Shown here in pieces: positions 1-38,751 of a stretch of 64,000 bases of DNA. The DNA lies in assembly GCF_048771995.1 (NCBI RefSeq), contig NC_133024.1, positions 27,730,001 through 27,794,000 on the forward strand, read 5' to 3'. This stretch comes from Taeniopygia guttata (lineage: Eukaryota > Chordata > Aves > Passeriformes > Estrildidae). Positions within the stretch are counted from its first letter, which is position 1. Each line of letters opens with the position of its first letter. Position numbers and translations under genes: made by a program. Under the pieces are notes generated by a model. The model had not been told where the DNA came from. It saw nothing but the letters and a program-made list of their open reading frames with translations, and searched no databases.

Positions 1-355
1 TCAGTGCATTGCCCTCATTTATCTAGATGGCACATTCTTTTTATTTCTGGATTTGACAGAAATCTTTGCTATTTCTCCAATCTAGTGTCCATTTCTCTCT
101 CCCTTGGATCCTTGACCTTGCGGGTGGGCACAGGCTGGCTCCAGCCTCTCAGGTCTGAGCAGCTGCTCCTGTAGGAGTGCCTCTGGAGGACAGGCACAGC
201 TAGAAGAACGTGCAGGCCCTCAGAGTGGATCACCTGCAAACACAGGCTAAGAAAATGTGGTTCCCAGGCTGACAGTGATGCTAGGTAAATGGAGGCAATT
301 TATTTCAGGCATTTCACTTTATGGTGTGTTTTCCTTGTTTGCTGTGCTCTAACAG
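1..355 (+). other. CASR intron 3, 3' end
   Basis: Non-coding sequence before the exon at 356. It ends in a pyrimidine-rich acceptor with AG at 354-355. No other feature is seen. Confidence 0.8.
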
Positions 356-29312
<28,957 letters not shown>

Positions 29313-29823
29313 CGAAAGAAGATTGCAAAAAGTACACCAGGCCCAAGAGGAACTTGCTCACCTCTTGCTTCTGAATGGGAAAGGTAACAAAGACACACTG
29401 CTGTGACACAGCCCCACCATACCTTAAAGTTAGCGTCGGCAGGGTAGCACATGTGCCTCCAGAGGAAGGACTGTGTCTGGGGAGCCTTGGACTGAATTTG
29501 CATTTGCTTTATTGAAACCAGGACATCTCAGAAGGACAAGTGAAGATCGCCTCTGGTGGGGCTTAAGCAGAAGTCTGCATGCTGCCTCGCCTCCGTAAGC
29601 TTTTCCTGCCAGACTGCAACTCAGCTGACTATGGGAGGCACTAGGCAATTCCACTATACCCTGCTTTTACATTTATGTATAATATTCCTCTTTCCCACTA
29701 TGTATGATATTCCCTCTTTATCCAGTATATGTGATCTGTAACCATGTGCGTCAGGACTCTCAGCTCTACAAAAGCAAGGTACACAGTTTCACTTCAGGAA
29801 AGCACAGTCATGGGGAAAATAAA
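29313..29823 (+). other. CASR: CASR 3' UTR with candidate poly(A) signal
   Basis: Sequence after the stop. The first AATAAA is at 29818-29823, about 510 bp downstream. A second AATAAA lies at 31016-31021, so a longer UTR is possible. Which one is used cannot be told from sequence. Confidence 0.55.
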
Positions 29824-32800
29824 AAAGCCCCCAACATCCTGCATGCTGTGTACAGCCAAGGGTGTGAACATGTAAAGTATTTAATGTGACAGAGCGCCCT
29901 GCTATTTATATTTAGTAATGTCCCAGTCTCTCCTTTCAGCCCAACGGGAAATACCGGACAATACTCTCCGTAGACTCCATTGCACTAGACCAAGCTACTT
30001 AGGTTCCTACTGGTTTCCTCCAACTGGAATAGCTTTACCTCCATCCTGCCTGCTTTGGTGGAGGGGGAGAACAGCTTGTAAATCCCTCCCAGAGAACGCT
30101 GCAAAAGCACAATGAGATGTATCCCTGATTATGTCGCTAATAGTTGTGTGCTTAACCAAGTGTTGCTGCTGTACTATTCCCACAAGGCATACATGGCTAA
30201 CCCTTTCACTCCATGGTCAGTGTTGTGCTTTGCTGTATTAATCTGCCTCACACCTACACGGAACATTGCAACAGTCCTGGCGGTACTGGTGGGCCTGACA
30301 CAGCAAATGAAACAAGGGGAAATGGAGGAGTTAGGGATGGAGGAGGTAATGGGATCACCAGAGCAGGTGAATATCTGAAGTGTGCGTGCTGGTAGATGAT
30401 TGGGTGAGAAAGACATTCAGGCCTAGGTTCTTAGACACACATAAGTGACAAACGGATGAACTGGATACAGTTTTGCTCCTAAAGGCCACCTACTAGGTTA
30501 TTTCCCAATCTGAAGAGAGGTGGACCTAACACAAGAATGGTGGACTGTACCTAAAGAAAAACACTAAGGATGTCAGTAGAGAGCATAGCAGAAGTTGATT
30601 ATTCTTGTCCTACTCTTCCTAAAGCAGACATAGGTGCTCCTGGTTTTTCAAGGCATGCCTTGTTCTTTTTGATTTGTGCTGGAAAAGTTGAAGAGAGTCA
30701 TTTGCAGAGAGATTTGTTGCAGCCTGATGAGAGAAGAAACATCCCTGGACAGCCTGGGAGGGAGGGCTAGGGTTACATTGCAGAATTTAATTCCCTCTTC
30801 CCAGATTCCCCATGGAAGATCAAGCATCTGTCAGGAAGATGTCAGTACCCTCCCTCATTGAGCATGAAGGTAGTCTAGAACTCTTCAAGAAAGGTAGATG
30901 GGCCTGCAGCTCAGTGTGAGCAGAGACAAAAGGACTGTGTTCGAATGCACTGGGGGAAACACCACAATTCTCTTGTTATTGTTTTTGCTTGGTTGTTCTT
31001 CTGCCAGGGCAGGCAAATAAAACTTACAGGAGAGATTTCTGTATAAAAACTTTGTTTTCCCACCTCCATGTGTTGACAAGGAAGAGAAGTTTTGACTTAC
31101 AGGAGCAAAGTGGAAGTCCAGAACCCAAAGAAGAAGCAGGCTATTCAGACAAGTTGTTTTAACCCTTTTGTTGATCTGTTACATCCCCCTTGGAGTGGGC
31201 TCAAATTTTAACTACACCACATAAGGACCAACTCAACTATAAGTACAAGGCTTGCAAATCACAATATTTGATTAAAAATCTGACTCAGATGATTGGGGGG
31301 GGGTGGGGGGGAGAAAGTGATCTTGAAAACACAAATCTTTCCAGCCGAAATTCTGGAAACTACATTTTGCCCCTGGACCCAGCCAAGAGATGCTTACTGC
31401 TTCTAAAACATAGGTTCCTTCCCCAGGCTGCTGACTGTGGCCGTGGGCTCAGTTTAGGGTAGGGAATTGAGCTCCAGGGGCTCCTGAATCTAACTGCACA
31501 AACAGGGATTAGCAGTAGATGGCAGAGAGGTCTAAAAAAGGCATTTTGGTTATGGCCTACACTTCCAAAAATTCCAATAGCCGAGTAGTTTTAGTGCTAG
31601 TGAATCATTCCTACTGGAGCAAACCCAGCTCAACAACCCCTGAAGTGAAGCTGACAGCACTGAAACATGTAAGAGTTCAATGAGTGAAATGAAAATAACA
31701 CCATTTACTTGTGCAAACCAAAGACTGTGTACAAACACGGGCAATGTAAGAAACAGAAAGTCACCATCAACTGCCTTGTCTGGAGGGCAATATTCACTAG
31801 CTATGTATACTAGCTATGCATTTGGGTGCTTTTCATTCCTTGGGTGTTTTTAATTCTTTACATTTACTTAAAAGGAATTTATACCCTGGCACACAATGAG
31901 TCTCCAAGAGCTACAATCATTTTTTAGCATGGCCAACAGTGCTGTATTTGCTGGGGAAGCCCCTTTCACCGTCTCTGCTCTCATACATGGAGCCCTGGGC
32001 CTGCAGCTCCAATGCTGCATGAGAGCTGCTGCTGCAGCTGATAGCAGTGACACACACGCTGGACACAAGGGAAGTTCAGTAAAAAAGGACCCCTTTGGGA
32101 AGGTGCTTTGTAGCCAAACCCCTTTTCCCATGCACGGAGAGGAGGATATATTCTCATCCTGTCAAGTCCAGGAGACGAGAAGGCTTAGTCAGGCACCTGT
32201 CCAAAAAGCCTATCAGTGTATCACACATGACAACACTTATGAAGTCATGTTGGGGAACATTCTTCTGTTGAAAGCCTGAGAACCTCCACTGACATTTCCG
32301 ACCAGAAGATGCCACGTGAATGCCTCATCCCACCTACCATGGCTCAAAAATCCACTGGAAAGCTTGCCTCAGTGTGAGGTTTCATGAACTGTCCAGTGTG
32401 AAACAACAACAGTGTATCAGCTCTCTGGTGGGATTTCCACTGGAAAACTTGGGAACCATCCCAGTGAAGAGCCCAATTCTTCATTCCCAGTCTCCTGACA
32501 AACCTGGCAGAACTCTGCCTACTGAAAGCCCCAGCAGAGGATTTATTTATAGATGATACCAGAGGAAAGAAAACCTTCCCCATTATATTTCATTATATTT
32601 CACCATGTCCTCCCTGTCAATCCGTGAGCTCTGTTCAGTTTGCAATACCTGCTATTGTTAAATTTAGGTTTATATTGACCAACTTTACCAAGGGGTGCTG
32701 CAAAGTGGGAGGAGGAAGGTAGGTGTTTGTTGTTGGTTTTGCAAGTCTGGATGTTTAAATTGTGGGGAAATTTAGGTAAAGACCTGAACATTCAAACTAA

Positions 32801-32850
32801 AATTTCCCCAGGGATGTCCCAGGGGCTGGATAATTCAGTACCACCTTCAG
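29824..32850. other. Intergenic, CASR to stefin
   Basis: No gene recognised. It includes a second AATAAA (31016-31021) that may end a long CASR transcript and a G9-T-G7 run at 31295-31311. The sequence becomes CpG-rich after about 32860. Confidence 0.65.
31295..31311 (+). repeat. G-run (G9 T G7)
   Basis: Seventeen bases of G broken by one T. It could fold into a two- to four-tract G-quadruplex-type structure and is a likely site of length variation or sequencing error. Confidence 0.9.
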
Positions 32851-32859
32851 CTTGCTGGC

Positions 32860-33560
32860 TGAGGAGCGGCAAAATCAGCGTGGGAGAGGGAATGATGAAC
32901 GCGGTGAGCGAGGGAGTCCGGAGAGGGAGCAGGGCGCTGCGGGGAGAGGCGGCGCGGGGAAGGGAACCCGCAGCGGCTGAGGGCGGCAGCCCTGTCCCCT
33001 CGCGGGGCTGGAACGGAGGCGCCGCTCGCTGAGCAGCGGCTGCAGCCCTTCTGTGCAGGCCGCAGAATAAATTCTGCCGGCAGAGAGTGTCGCTTTCGGC
33101 TGGTTTTGTCTTCAATCAGCCTCGGGGCAGCGCCCATCCCGCTGGGCCACGCTGACCCCCGGCCCGGCTGGGCGGAGCCGTGCCCGGCCGCTCCCGCCCG
33201 CCGCGCCCCGCCCGCGGGCTCCAGCCCGGGCCCGGCACCGCCCCGGCACCGCCCCGGCGCTCCCGAGGGGCAGCCCCGGCCGGAGCGGAGCGTAGCACTG
33301 CTGCTGCTGCCATGTTGTGCGGGGGTGCCTCGGCGGCCCGGCCCGCCACCGAGGAGACGCAGCGGATCGCGGAGCAGGTGAGCGGCCGGGGCGCGGCCCG
33401 GGAGGGTCCCGCAGGCGGGGAAGGCCCGTGCGGGGCCCAGCGTGTGCTCGGCCATTGCTCCGCGGCTGAACGCCGAGACACCGCCCCCGGTGTTAAGGGG
33501 GGAAGGCATGGGGAGTGCGCGGAGCAGCCGGCGGCTCCCGGAGCTCCTTCCCTGTGCCCG
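32860..33560 (+). promoter_or_regulatory. CpG island promoter of the stefin B-like gene
   Basis: An abrupt rise in G+C and CpG, with GC boxes (for example GGGCGG at 33170-33175, and CCCGCCC and CCGCCCCGG runs between 33190 and 33260), immediately before and over the first coding exon. No TATA box sits at a suitable distance. This fits a broadly expressed housekeeping promoter; the start site is probably within 33200-33311. Confidence 0.8.
33312..33377 (+). CDS. CSTB: Stefin B-like exon 1
   Basis: 22 codons, [20 protein letters not shown] plus EQ, then a GTGAGC donor. The ATG follows CTGCTGCTGCC in the CpG island. Phase 0 junction. Confidence 0.95.
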
Positions 33561-36500
33561 CCTGGCTCCGAGGGACCGTGGGCAGCGCGGGGAAACTCGG
33601 CAGAGCCATTGCCTTGAGCTCGGGGAGCGAGCTCCTGTGCTGCTTACAGAATCTGTGCATGCGTTTGGGGTTTGGGTGTTTGTTCTTTGCCTGGGAAAGG
33701 GGGGATTGTTTGTTGTATTTATTTTTGAGGGGGTGAAACGTGGAATAAGCAAGAAAGCTCTTCGCTGCGTTTGCTTTTCCCCAACACAGAATTCAGCACC
33801 AAATCCTGATACTACTTACAGTACCTGAGATTACTGCTCGTGTTATTGGAGCAAATGCTTTTACTCTAAAAACGCCATCGTGCAACTAAGTTCTTTCAAA
33901 CCACACGTTCTTCTTTTTGTCATGGAAACTCAAGTTCCTTCTGCTTTTTGCCTTTATCGGCTAAGATATGGTAATCTAGAGAGCAAAAATTAAGGATGCG
34001 CTCCAGCTTCTGACACTTTGTCATTGCCTGGGCCTGTTCCCCAGGCAGGAGGAGTTCCCAAACACATACAGAGCACCCAGAGGCACAACAGCTACTGAAA
34101 TTAACGTTTGCCTTGTACAGTCTGAGGATTCTGTGTTTTAGGAAAAGGGAGAAATGTGCATCTCCTAAGCACCAGCCTGAGTTTGCAGTAATAAGCACAT
34201 AATTGAGAATTGCTGAGAGTTGCAATTATTGCTTTGACCTGAAAAGGCTTACATGTCATGTTAAAGGTAATGCAGATATGCAATTAACATGGGCTTAAAA
34301 CTAGGTTTGAAATCCTGACTTTCTGTTCTCTAGCACACTGCAGTGGTTTGGTAATCCAAAAACAAAATCCTGTTGGATTCAGAAGTGAGCAGAATTAACA
34401 AAAAAACTCGTGTTTTCATTTAAATCACCTAAATACTTTTAAAGTTTATCCAGCTTGGTTTGACTGCCAGTTTAAATTACTTCCTTTAATGAAATACAGG
34501 TGGGAAAACTCAAACTTGAAACTTGCCCATGCACTCATATCCTCATCTGGACACTGCTGGAGAAAACATTAGTTTTGTTAAATCGAGGTAGCCTTCTCAA
34601 ATAATTTTGTTTGTTTAAAGTCAGGTCTTTTTGGAAATTTATTAGAGCCTGCCAGTTTGCTTGCCATAAACATATTCCCTGTTCCTGCTTTTCCAGTTCT
34701 TGCTTTCATTTTACAGTTTCATAAGAATCCTTGTGATGGCCAAATGTTGTTCAGTTTTGTGACCCACAGTGGGTGTAGTGTCACACAGGGCAGGAAGGCT
34801 TCCTTTGGCAGTGTCTGTCTTAGGAATAATCCCATAGGAACAGCTTCCTCACGACAGGGATTTCCACACAGGCCTGTTCAGCTTTGGCTCCTCACTGGTA
34901 ATTGTGGCAGAGCTTGTCCAGGGTGATTGTGAGCCATCTGCTTTTTATTTAACTGCTCTGGCAGTGCAGGGCAAATAGGCCATGCAGGGCAGTGGAGAGT
35001 CTTCAGGGCATGATCATTTCCAGCCCTGTGACTGAATCATGGATTGTTTGGGTGGGAAGGGACTGCACCTCCTGCATGAGCACAGGGTCAGCATCCTCAG
35101 GCTGCTCACAACTTTGTCCTGTCAGTCTTGAAAACTTCCAAGGATAGACTCCTGCTGTAGTGCAGTCCTCAGGGGAAAGGTTTCTCATTATATCCAGCCT
35201 GAACCTCCAGTTTCAGTTTATGACCACTGTGTCTCATTCTTCTGCCATGTGGAAAGTTTCGTCCCTGTAAAGACCCTGGCCTCTTGTAGGTACTGGAAAG
35301 TTTTCTTCAAAGCTTTCTCTTCCCTGAGTAAGCTCATGTTCTTCCTCTCCTCACAGCACAAGTGCTCTAGCCATCCTGGTGTGCTCATGAGTGCTCCTGG
35401 TGACCCTTCACTGGGTTCACTACAGTTCATTGGTGTCTGGCTTGTACTGGGGGCACATTTTCTAACAAAGGCCGAGTAAAGGGTAATAATCACTCACCTG
35501 TCTTCTGGCTAGGCTCCTGTTGATGCAGCCCAGTATGCCATTAACTTTGTACCACTAGGACACAGTGCTGGCTCCTGTCCTCCAGGATTCCCAAATCCAG
35601 ACAGAGATCAAGAACCAGGTCTTTGGGAGAGTATTTCTGTCTGGGATCTCCCTCTGCACCCTGAGGCAGGATGCTGGTTTGTCACATGCTGTGGTGACTC
35701 ACAAACACCCTGATAAGCTTGCAGCTGCAGGACTCTGAGCTGTCTGTAGCCAGGGTCCAGTGTTCAGCTTCCTGATGGAAATACAAAATGTGCTGAGCTG
35801 GAGTGATTGAGTGACCTCAGAAACCAAAGCTGCCCAGTGCCTAAGATTGCTAAAGGAGCACAGGACAGGACAGGGCCAGTGGGAGACCTGTGTCTGCCCT
35901 GCTGCTTAAAATTTGTAAAAGTGTGATGAAAACTGAGCACTTGCTCCAACCTCTGACTCGGGAAAAGGGGAGGAGGCAGGAGTGAATCATGGTGTTTCTT
36001 CAGGTGCATCTTAGAATGCAGCTTGGATTTCCATATGGTAAAGAACAAACAGGAAAGTGTTCAAACATCATTATCTTGCTTGTGACGACATACTGATCAT
36101 AACCTGGAGGAAGTGTAGAGGTATGGCCTCTGAGAGAAGATAAAAAGCATGGACACAGCTCTCAGGGACAGGATGGTCTCTGAAAAGGCACCAGAGTTCT
36201 GGGAGTTGGAGAGGTGGGAGAACACACCCCGTTGCAGGAATGGTTCTTCTGTTCCTGCTTCACCTACAGCACCTGACCAGTGACAAGCTGGCACTTGTTT
36301 TTCCCCAAGGAAGCCTGGGGGATTTAGGCAGGAGTGCAGATGTATCTATTTTCCTTGAATTTAGGAAAAGGAGAAGTACCCCATATAGCTGGAGGATCTA
36401 CTCATTGCTGGTACCACTGCCTTGGGAGTGAAGGGAGGGCTGTGCAATGATGCAGTGCAGGAGGTGCAGCCTGGAGCAGGCAAGGACTTTCAAGCAAGGA

Positions 36501-37596
36501 CTCTTAAGACGAACTCATCTTGGCTTGCAAAACAAAGGCTGAAATCTGCTTTCCTGACTAAGATTTTTCCATACAGCCACAATGTGCTAGAGTGCCCAGT
36601 GCAGGAGAGAAGAGCTGCATCTCAGGAGTTCATGGCTCCCTCTTGGGTACTGAACAGGTTATTTTGACTTCTTGAGCACTGTTTTGCAATTTGAAAACAC
36701 AGATTCCAGCAGACACGCTGAAAGAACTGTCAAGTGTTTTCCAGACTTGGTGTCAGCCTATAGTGACTGACTCCCAGCTCTGACTCAGTTTGCTACCTCT
36801 GTAGATTCCTGGTCCTGCTCTCACACAAAACTTAACATGATTCATTTTGATCTTTTGATGTCTTAGGAAAAGTGGTAACTCTGTGTCTGGGAATTCAGCA
36901 GCAGTGAACTGTAAGCCTTAAGTCCTAAATACTTGAATCTTGCATCAGCCTTAAAGAATCTATTGTTTCCTTAAGGTAAAAGCTCAGCTAGAAGAAAAAG
37001 AAGGGAAGACCTTTGATGTCTTCACTGCAGTGGAGTTTAAAACTCAGGTGGTTGCTGGAACAAACTACTTCATCAAGGTAGAGCAACAACAACCTGGGTT
37101 GTTTCTTTTCTATTAATGTGTATAATCTTTGGAATGGTGGGTTTTTCCCTTTCTTAACTAGAGGAGAATGTTTATAATTTGACCTTAATAAGAAAAAAAA
37201 TTGTACATTAAAAAGCCACAAATATCCACCTCCCAGCCCTACTCCATATCTGTTAAACAGAGAGATCATCTTTTCTCCATTTTCATGGGAAGATTAGGTG
37301 GTATTTCTGCAAAGTCATGGCTCCTAGTCCGGTTTGAAACAAGCCAGTGGTTTTTTCTTACTGCCTGTGTGCTGCTCCATCCTCGAACCAGCACAGCCTC
37401 TGCCACCCCTCCTGCTGCAGGTTGCTCTTCCTGCAGGGATCTTCTCACTGGGTTTCATGCTTTGCAGGTCCATGTTGGGAATGAGGAGTTCCTGCACCTG
37501 CGGGTGTTCAAGAGCCTCCCCCACGAGAATGAGCAGCTGAGCCTCCACAGCTACCAGGGCAGCAAGACAAAGCATGATGAACTGGCTTTTTTCTAG
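33312..37596 (+). CDS. CSTB: Stefin (cystatin B-like), complete
   Basis: Cytosolic single-domain inhibitor of papain-like cysteine proteases (cathepsins B, H, L, S). Three exons (33312-33377, 36976-37077, 37468-37596) encode 98 residues, the stefin length, with no signal peptide. The three inhibitory elements are present: N-terminal Gly4-Gly5 (MLCGG), QVVAG at 46-50 and the LP hairpin at 73-74 (SLPHEN). Sequence is much closer to human CSTB than CSTA: Cys3, [22 protein letters not shown], and a KHDEL stretch near the C-terminus. By position, however, this is the interval that holds CSTA in human, so databases may name it CSTA. Its neighbour at 38623-45733 is the A-like copy, transcribed toward it. 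Confidence 0.95.
33378..36975 (+). other. Stefin B-like intron 1
   Basis: 3.6 kb intron. It holds a minus-strand CR1 remnant at 35026-35620. The rest has no recognisable feature. The acceptor is TTGTTTCCTTAAG. Confidence 0.8.
35026..35620 (-). mobile_element. CR1 LINE remnant, minus strand
   Basis: Starts with the complement of the CR1 3' tail (CTGAATCATGGATTGTTTGG). It continues with complements of the ORF2 end: 'ttatatccagcctgaacctc', 'tctcctcacagcacaagtgc' and TTGATGCAGCCCAGTATGCC. Diverged, with small gaps, and 5'-truncated. It lies antisense in intron 1. Confidence 0.88.
36976..37077 (+). CDS. CSTB: Stefin B-like exon 2
   Basis: 34 codons, [16 protein letters not shown] through [11 protein letters not shown], with GTAGAG as donor. 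It carries the first inhibitory hairpin. Phase 0-0, the usual stefin structure. Confidence 0.95.
37468..37596 (+). CDS. CSTB: Stefin B-like exon 3
   Basis: 42 codons plus [23 protein letters not shown] through KHDELAFF. It carries the second hairpin and C-terminal strand. The acceptor is CATGCTTTGCAG. Confidence 0.96.
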   Translation, partial: VHVGNEEFLHLRVFKSLPHENEQLSLHSYQGSKTKHDELAFF

Positions 37597-38268
37597 CAAC
37601 CTTCTCTGCTGTGTTTCCCTCGCTGGTTCTTATGTGCATTTTCTACAGGCTGCAAAATGTTGAGTCCTGTGCCAGCAAAGGTGGAAAAATGTGTCTTTTT
37701 TTTTTTTTTTTTTATCATGGTGGAAAAATCAATTTCTTTTATGCCATTCTCTTCCTGTGCAATCTCCAAACCTGAGAGTCACAGGGTTCTCCTATTACCT
37801 GCACTAATGTAAATCCTACTTTTATTGCAACTTAACTTAGGCTTTAGTGCAACTTAATGAGAATACTGTTTGTGGACTTCCTTGGTCTGGAAATCAGGAG
37901 GGGAATGACACCAGTACTCATATATTTGCAGCAAGGAACAAAAGAAAAGCCTCGGTCTTTTCTGTGTTGTTTTGCAATTGTGAATATATGTGGAGATTTA
38001 AATTGTACTTTGTATTTTATGGGCAAAGACCTGATGAGAGACTCGAGCTGAAGCAATTTTGTAAGGAAGAGAAAGAGGCTTACAGTAGCTTGAAACAAAC
38101 ATTCCCTTGGTAATCGTGCTCATCTTCTTGCAGCAGTAGCATGTAATGTCCCGTAGAGGGTGTGTGAGTTTAAAATACCAAACCAGCTTGCTTATGATCT
38201 TGGTCCTATGGAAAAGTCCTGGCAAGGAACTTAAGCTGGATGAGCATTTATGCATTTTTAACAATAAA
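37597..38268 (+). other. CSTB: Stefin B-like 3' UTR and poly(A) signal
   Basis: About 670 bp after the stop, containing an 18-base T run at 37696-37713. AATAAA is at 38263-38268, the first good signal downstream. Confidence 0.8.
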
Positions 38269-38352
38269 CATTTCTTTTGACTTGAGATGGCATCTTTGAC
38301 TGGTGCTTTAGTGTTCTCTTCTTTGGTTTTCACTATTGGTTATTATCTTGCT

Positions 38353-38414
38353 CAGCTTTTTTCCTTAAGTTTTTTTATATTCCAGCTTTTTTCCCTTAAG
38401 TATTTTTTATATTC
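38353..38414. repeat. Tandem duplication, about 31 bp x 2
   Basis: CAGCTTTTTTCCTTAAG followed by a T-rich tail and ATATTC occurs at 38353-38382 and again, with two inserted bases, at 38383-38414. It lies between the convergent poly(A) signals of the two stefin genes. Confidence 0.85.
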
Positions 38415-38541
38415 CAGGTAAGGTTATGTTTATTCTATGTCTTAATTAGAAATACTTTGTTTTAGTCTTGTGACAGACAGGAAAGATAACTAGACCCTTG
38501 CAGGTATATCAGCAGCAAAAGGAAAATACGGACATTATTAT

Positions 38542-38560
38542 TTTATTTACTTATTTTATT
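38542..38560 (-). terminator. Stefin A-like poly(A) signals (two)
   Basis: TTTATT on the plus strand at 38542-38547 and 38555-38560 gives two AATAAA hexamers on the minus strand, 63-83 bp after the stop codon of the A-like stefin. Confidence 0.8.
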
Positions 38561-38622
38561 TACTGTCATGGGCAGAATCCCCATAGGATTTGCAGAGGTG
38601 AGGCACTGCAACACATCATGTC

Positions 38623-38751
38623 TTAGAAGTAGGTCAGAGGGTCATCTCTGGTTTTGCCAGTCTGAAAACCAACAAGGCTGGGACCTGTGTTCTCATGAGG
38701 AAGACTCTCAAACACCTTTAAGTGGACATATTCACCATCAGAAACTTGGAC
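38623..38751 (-). CDS. CSTA: Stefin A-like exon 3
   Basis: 42 codons plus TAA (38623-38625): VQVSDGEYVHLKVFESLPHE, then a tail ending DDPLTYF. The acceptor on the minus strand is TTTGGTTTCTAG. Confidence 0.93.
   Translation of the reverse strand, partial: VQVSDGEYVHLKVFESLPHENTGPSLVGFQTGKTRDDPLTYF

Noticed and set aside
33064-33070. AATAAA-like hexamer in the CpG island before the stefin B-like start
   Set aside because: No upstream plus-strand gene ends here; taken as chance.
32847-33752. 301-codon minus-strand frame over the stefin B-like CpG island
   Set aside because: Long frames arise by chance in G+C-rich islands; Arg/Pro/Ala/Gly-rich, antisense to a real exon.
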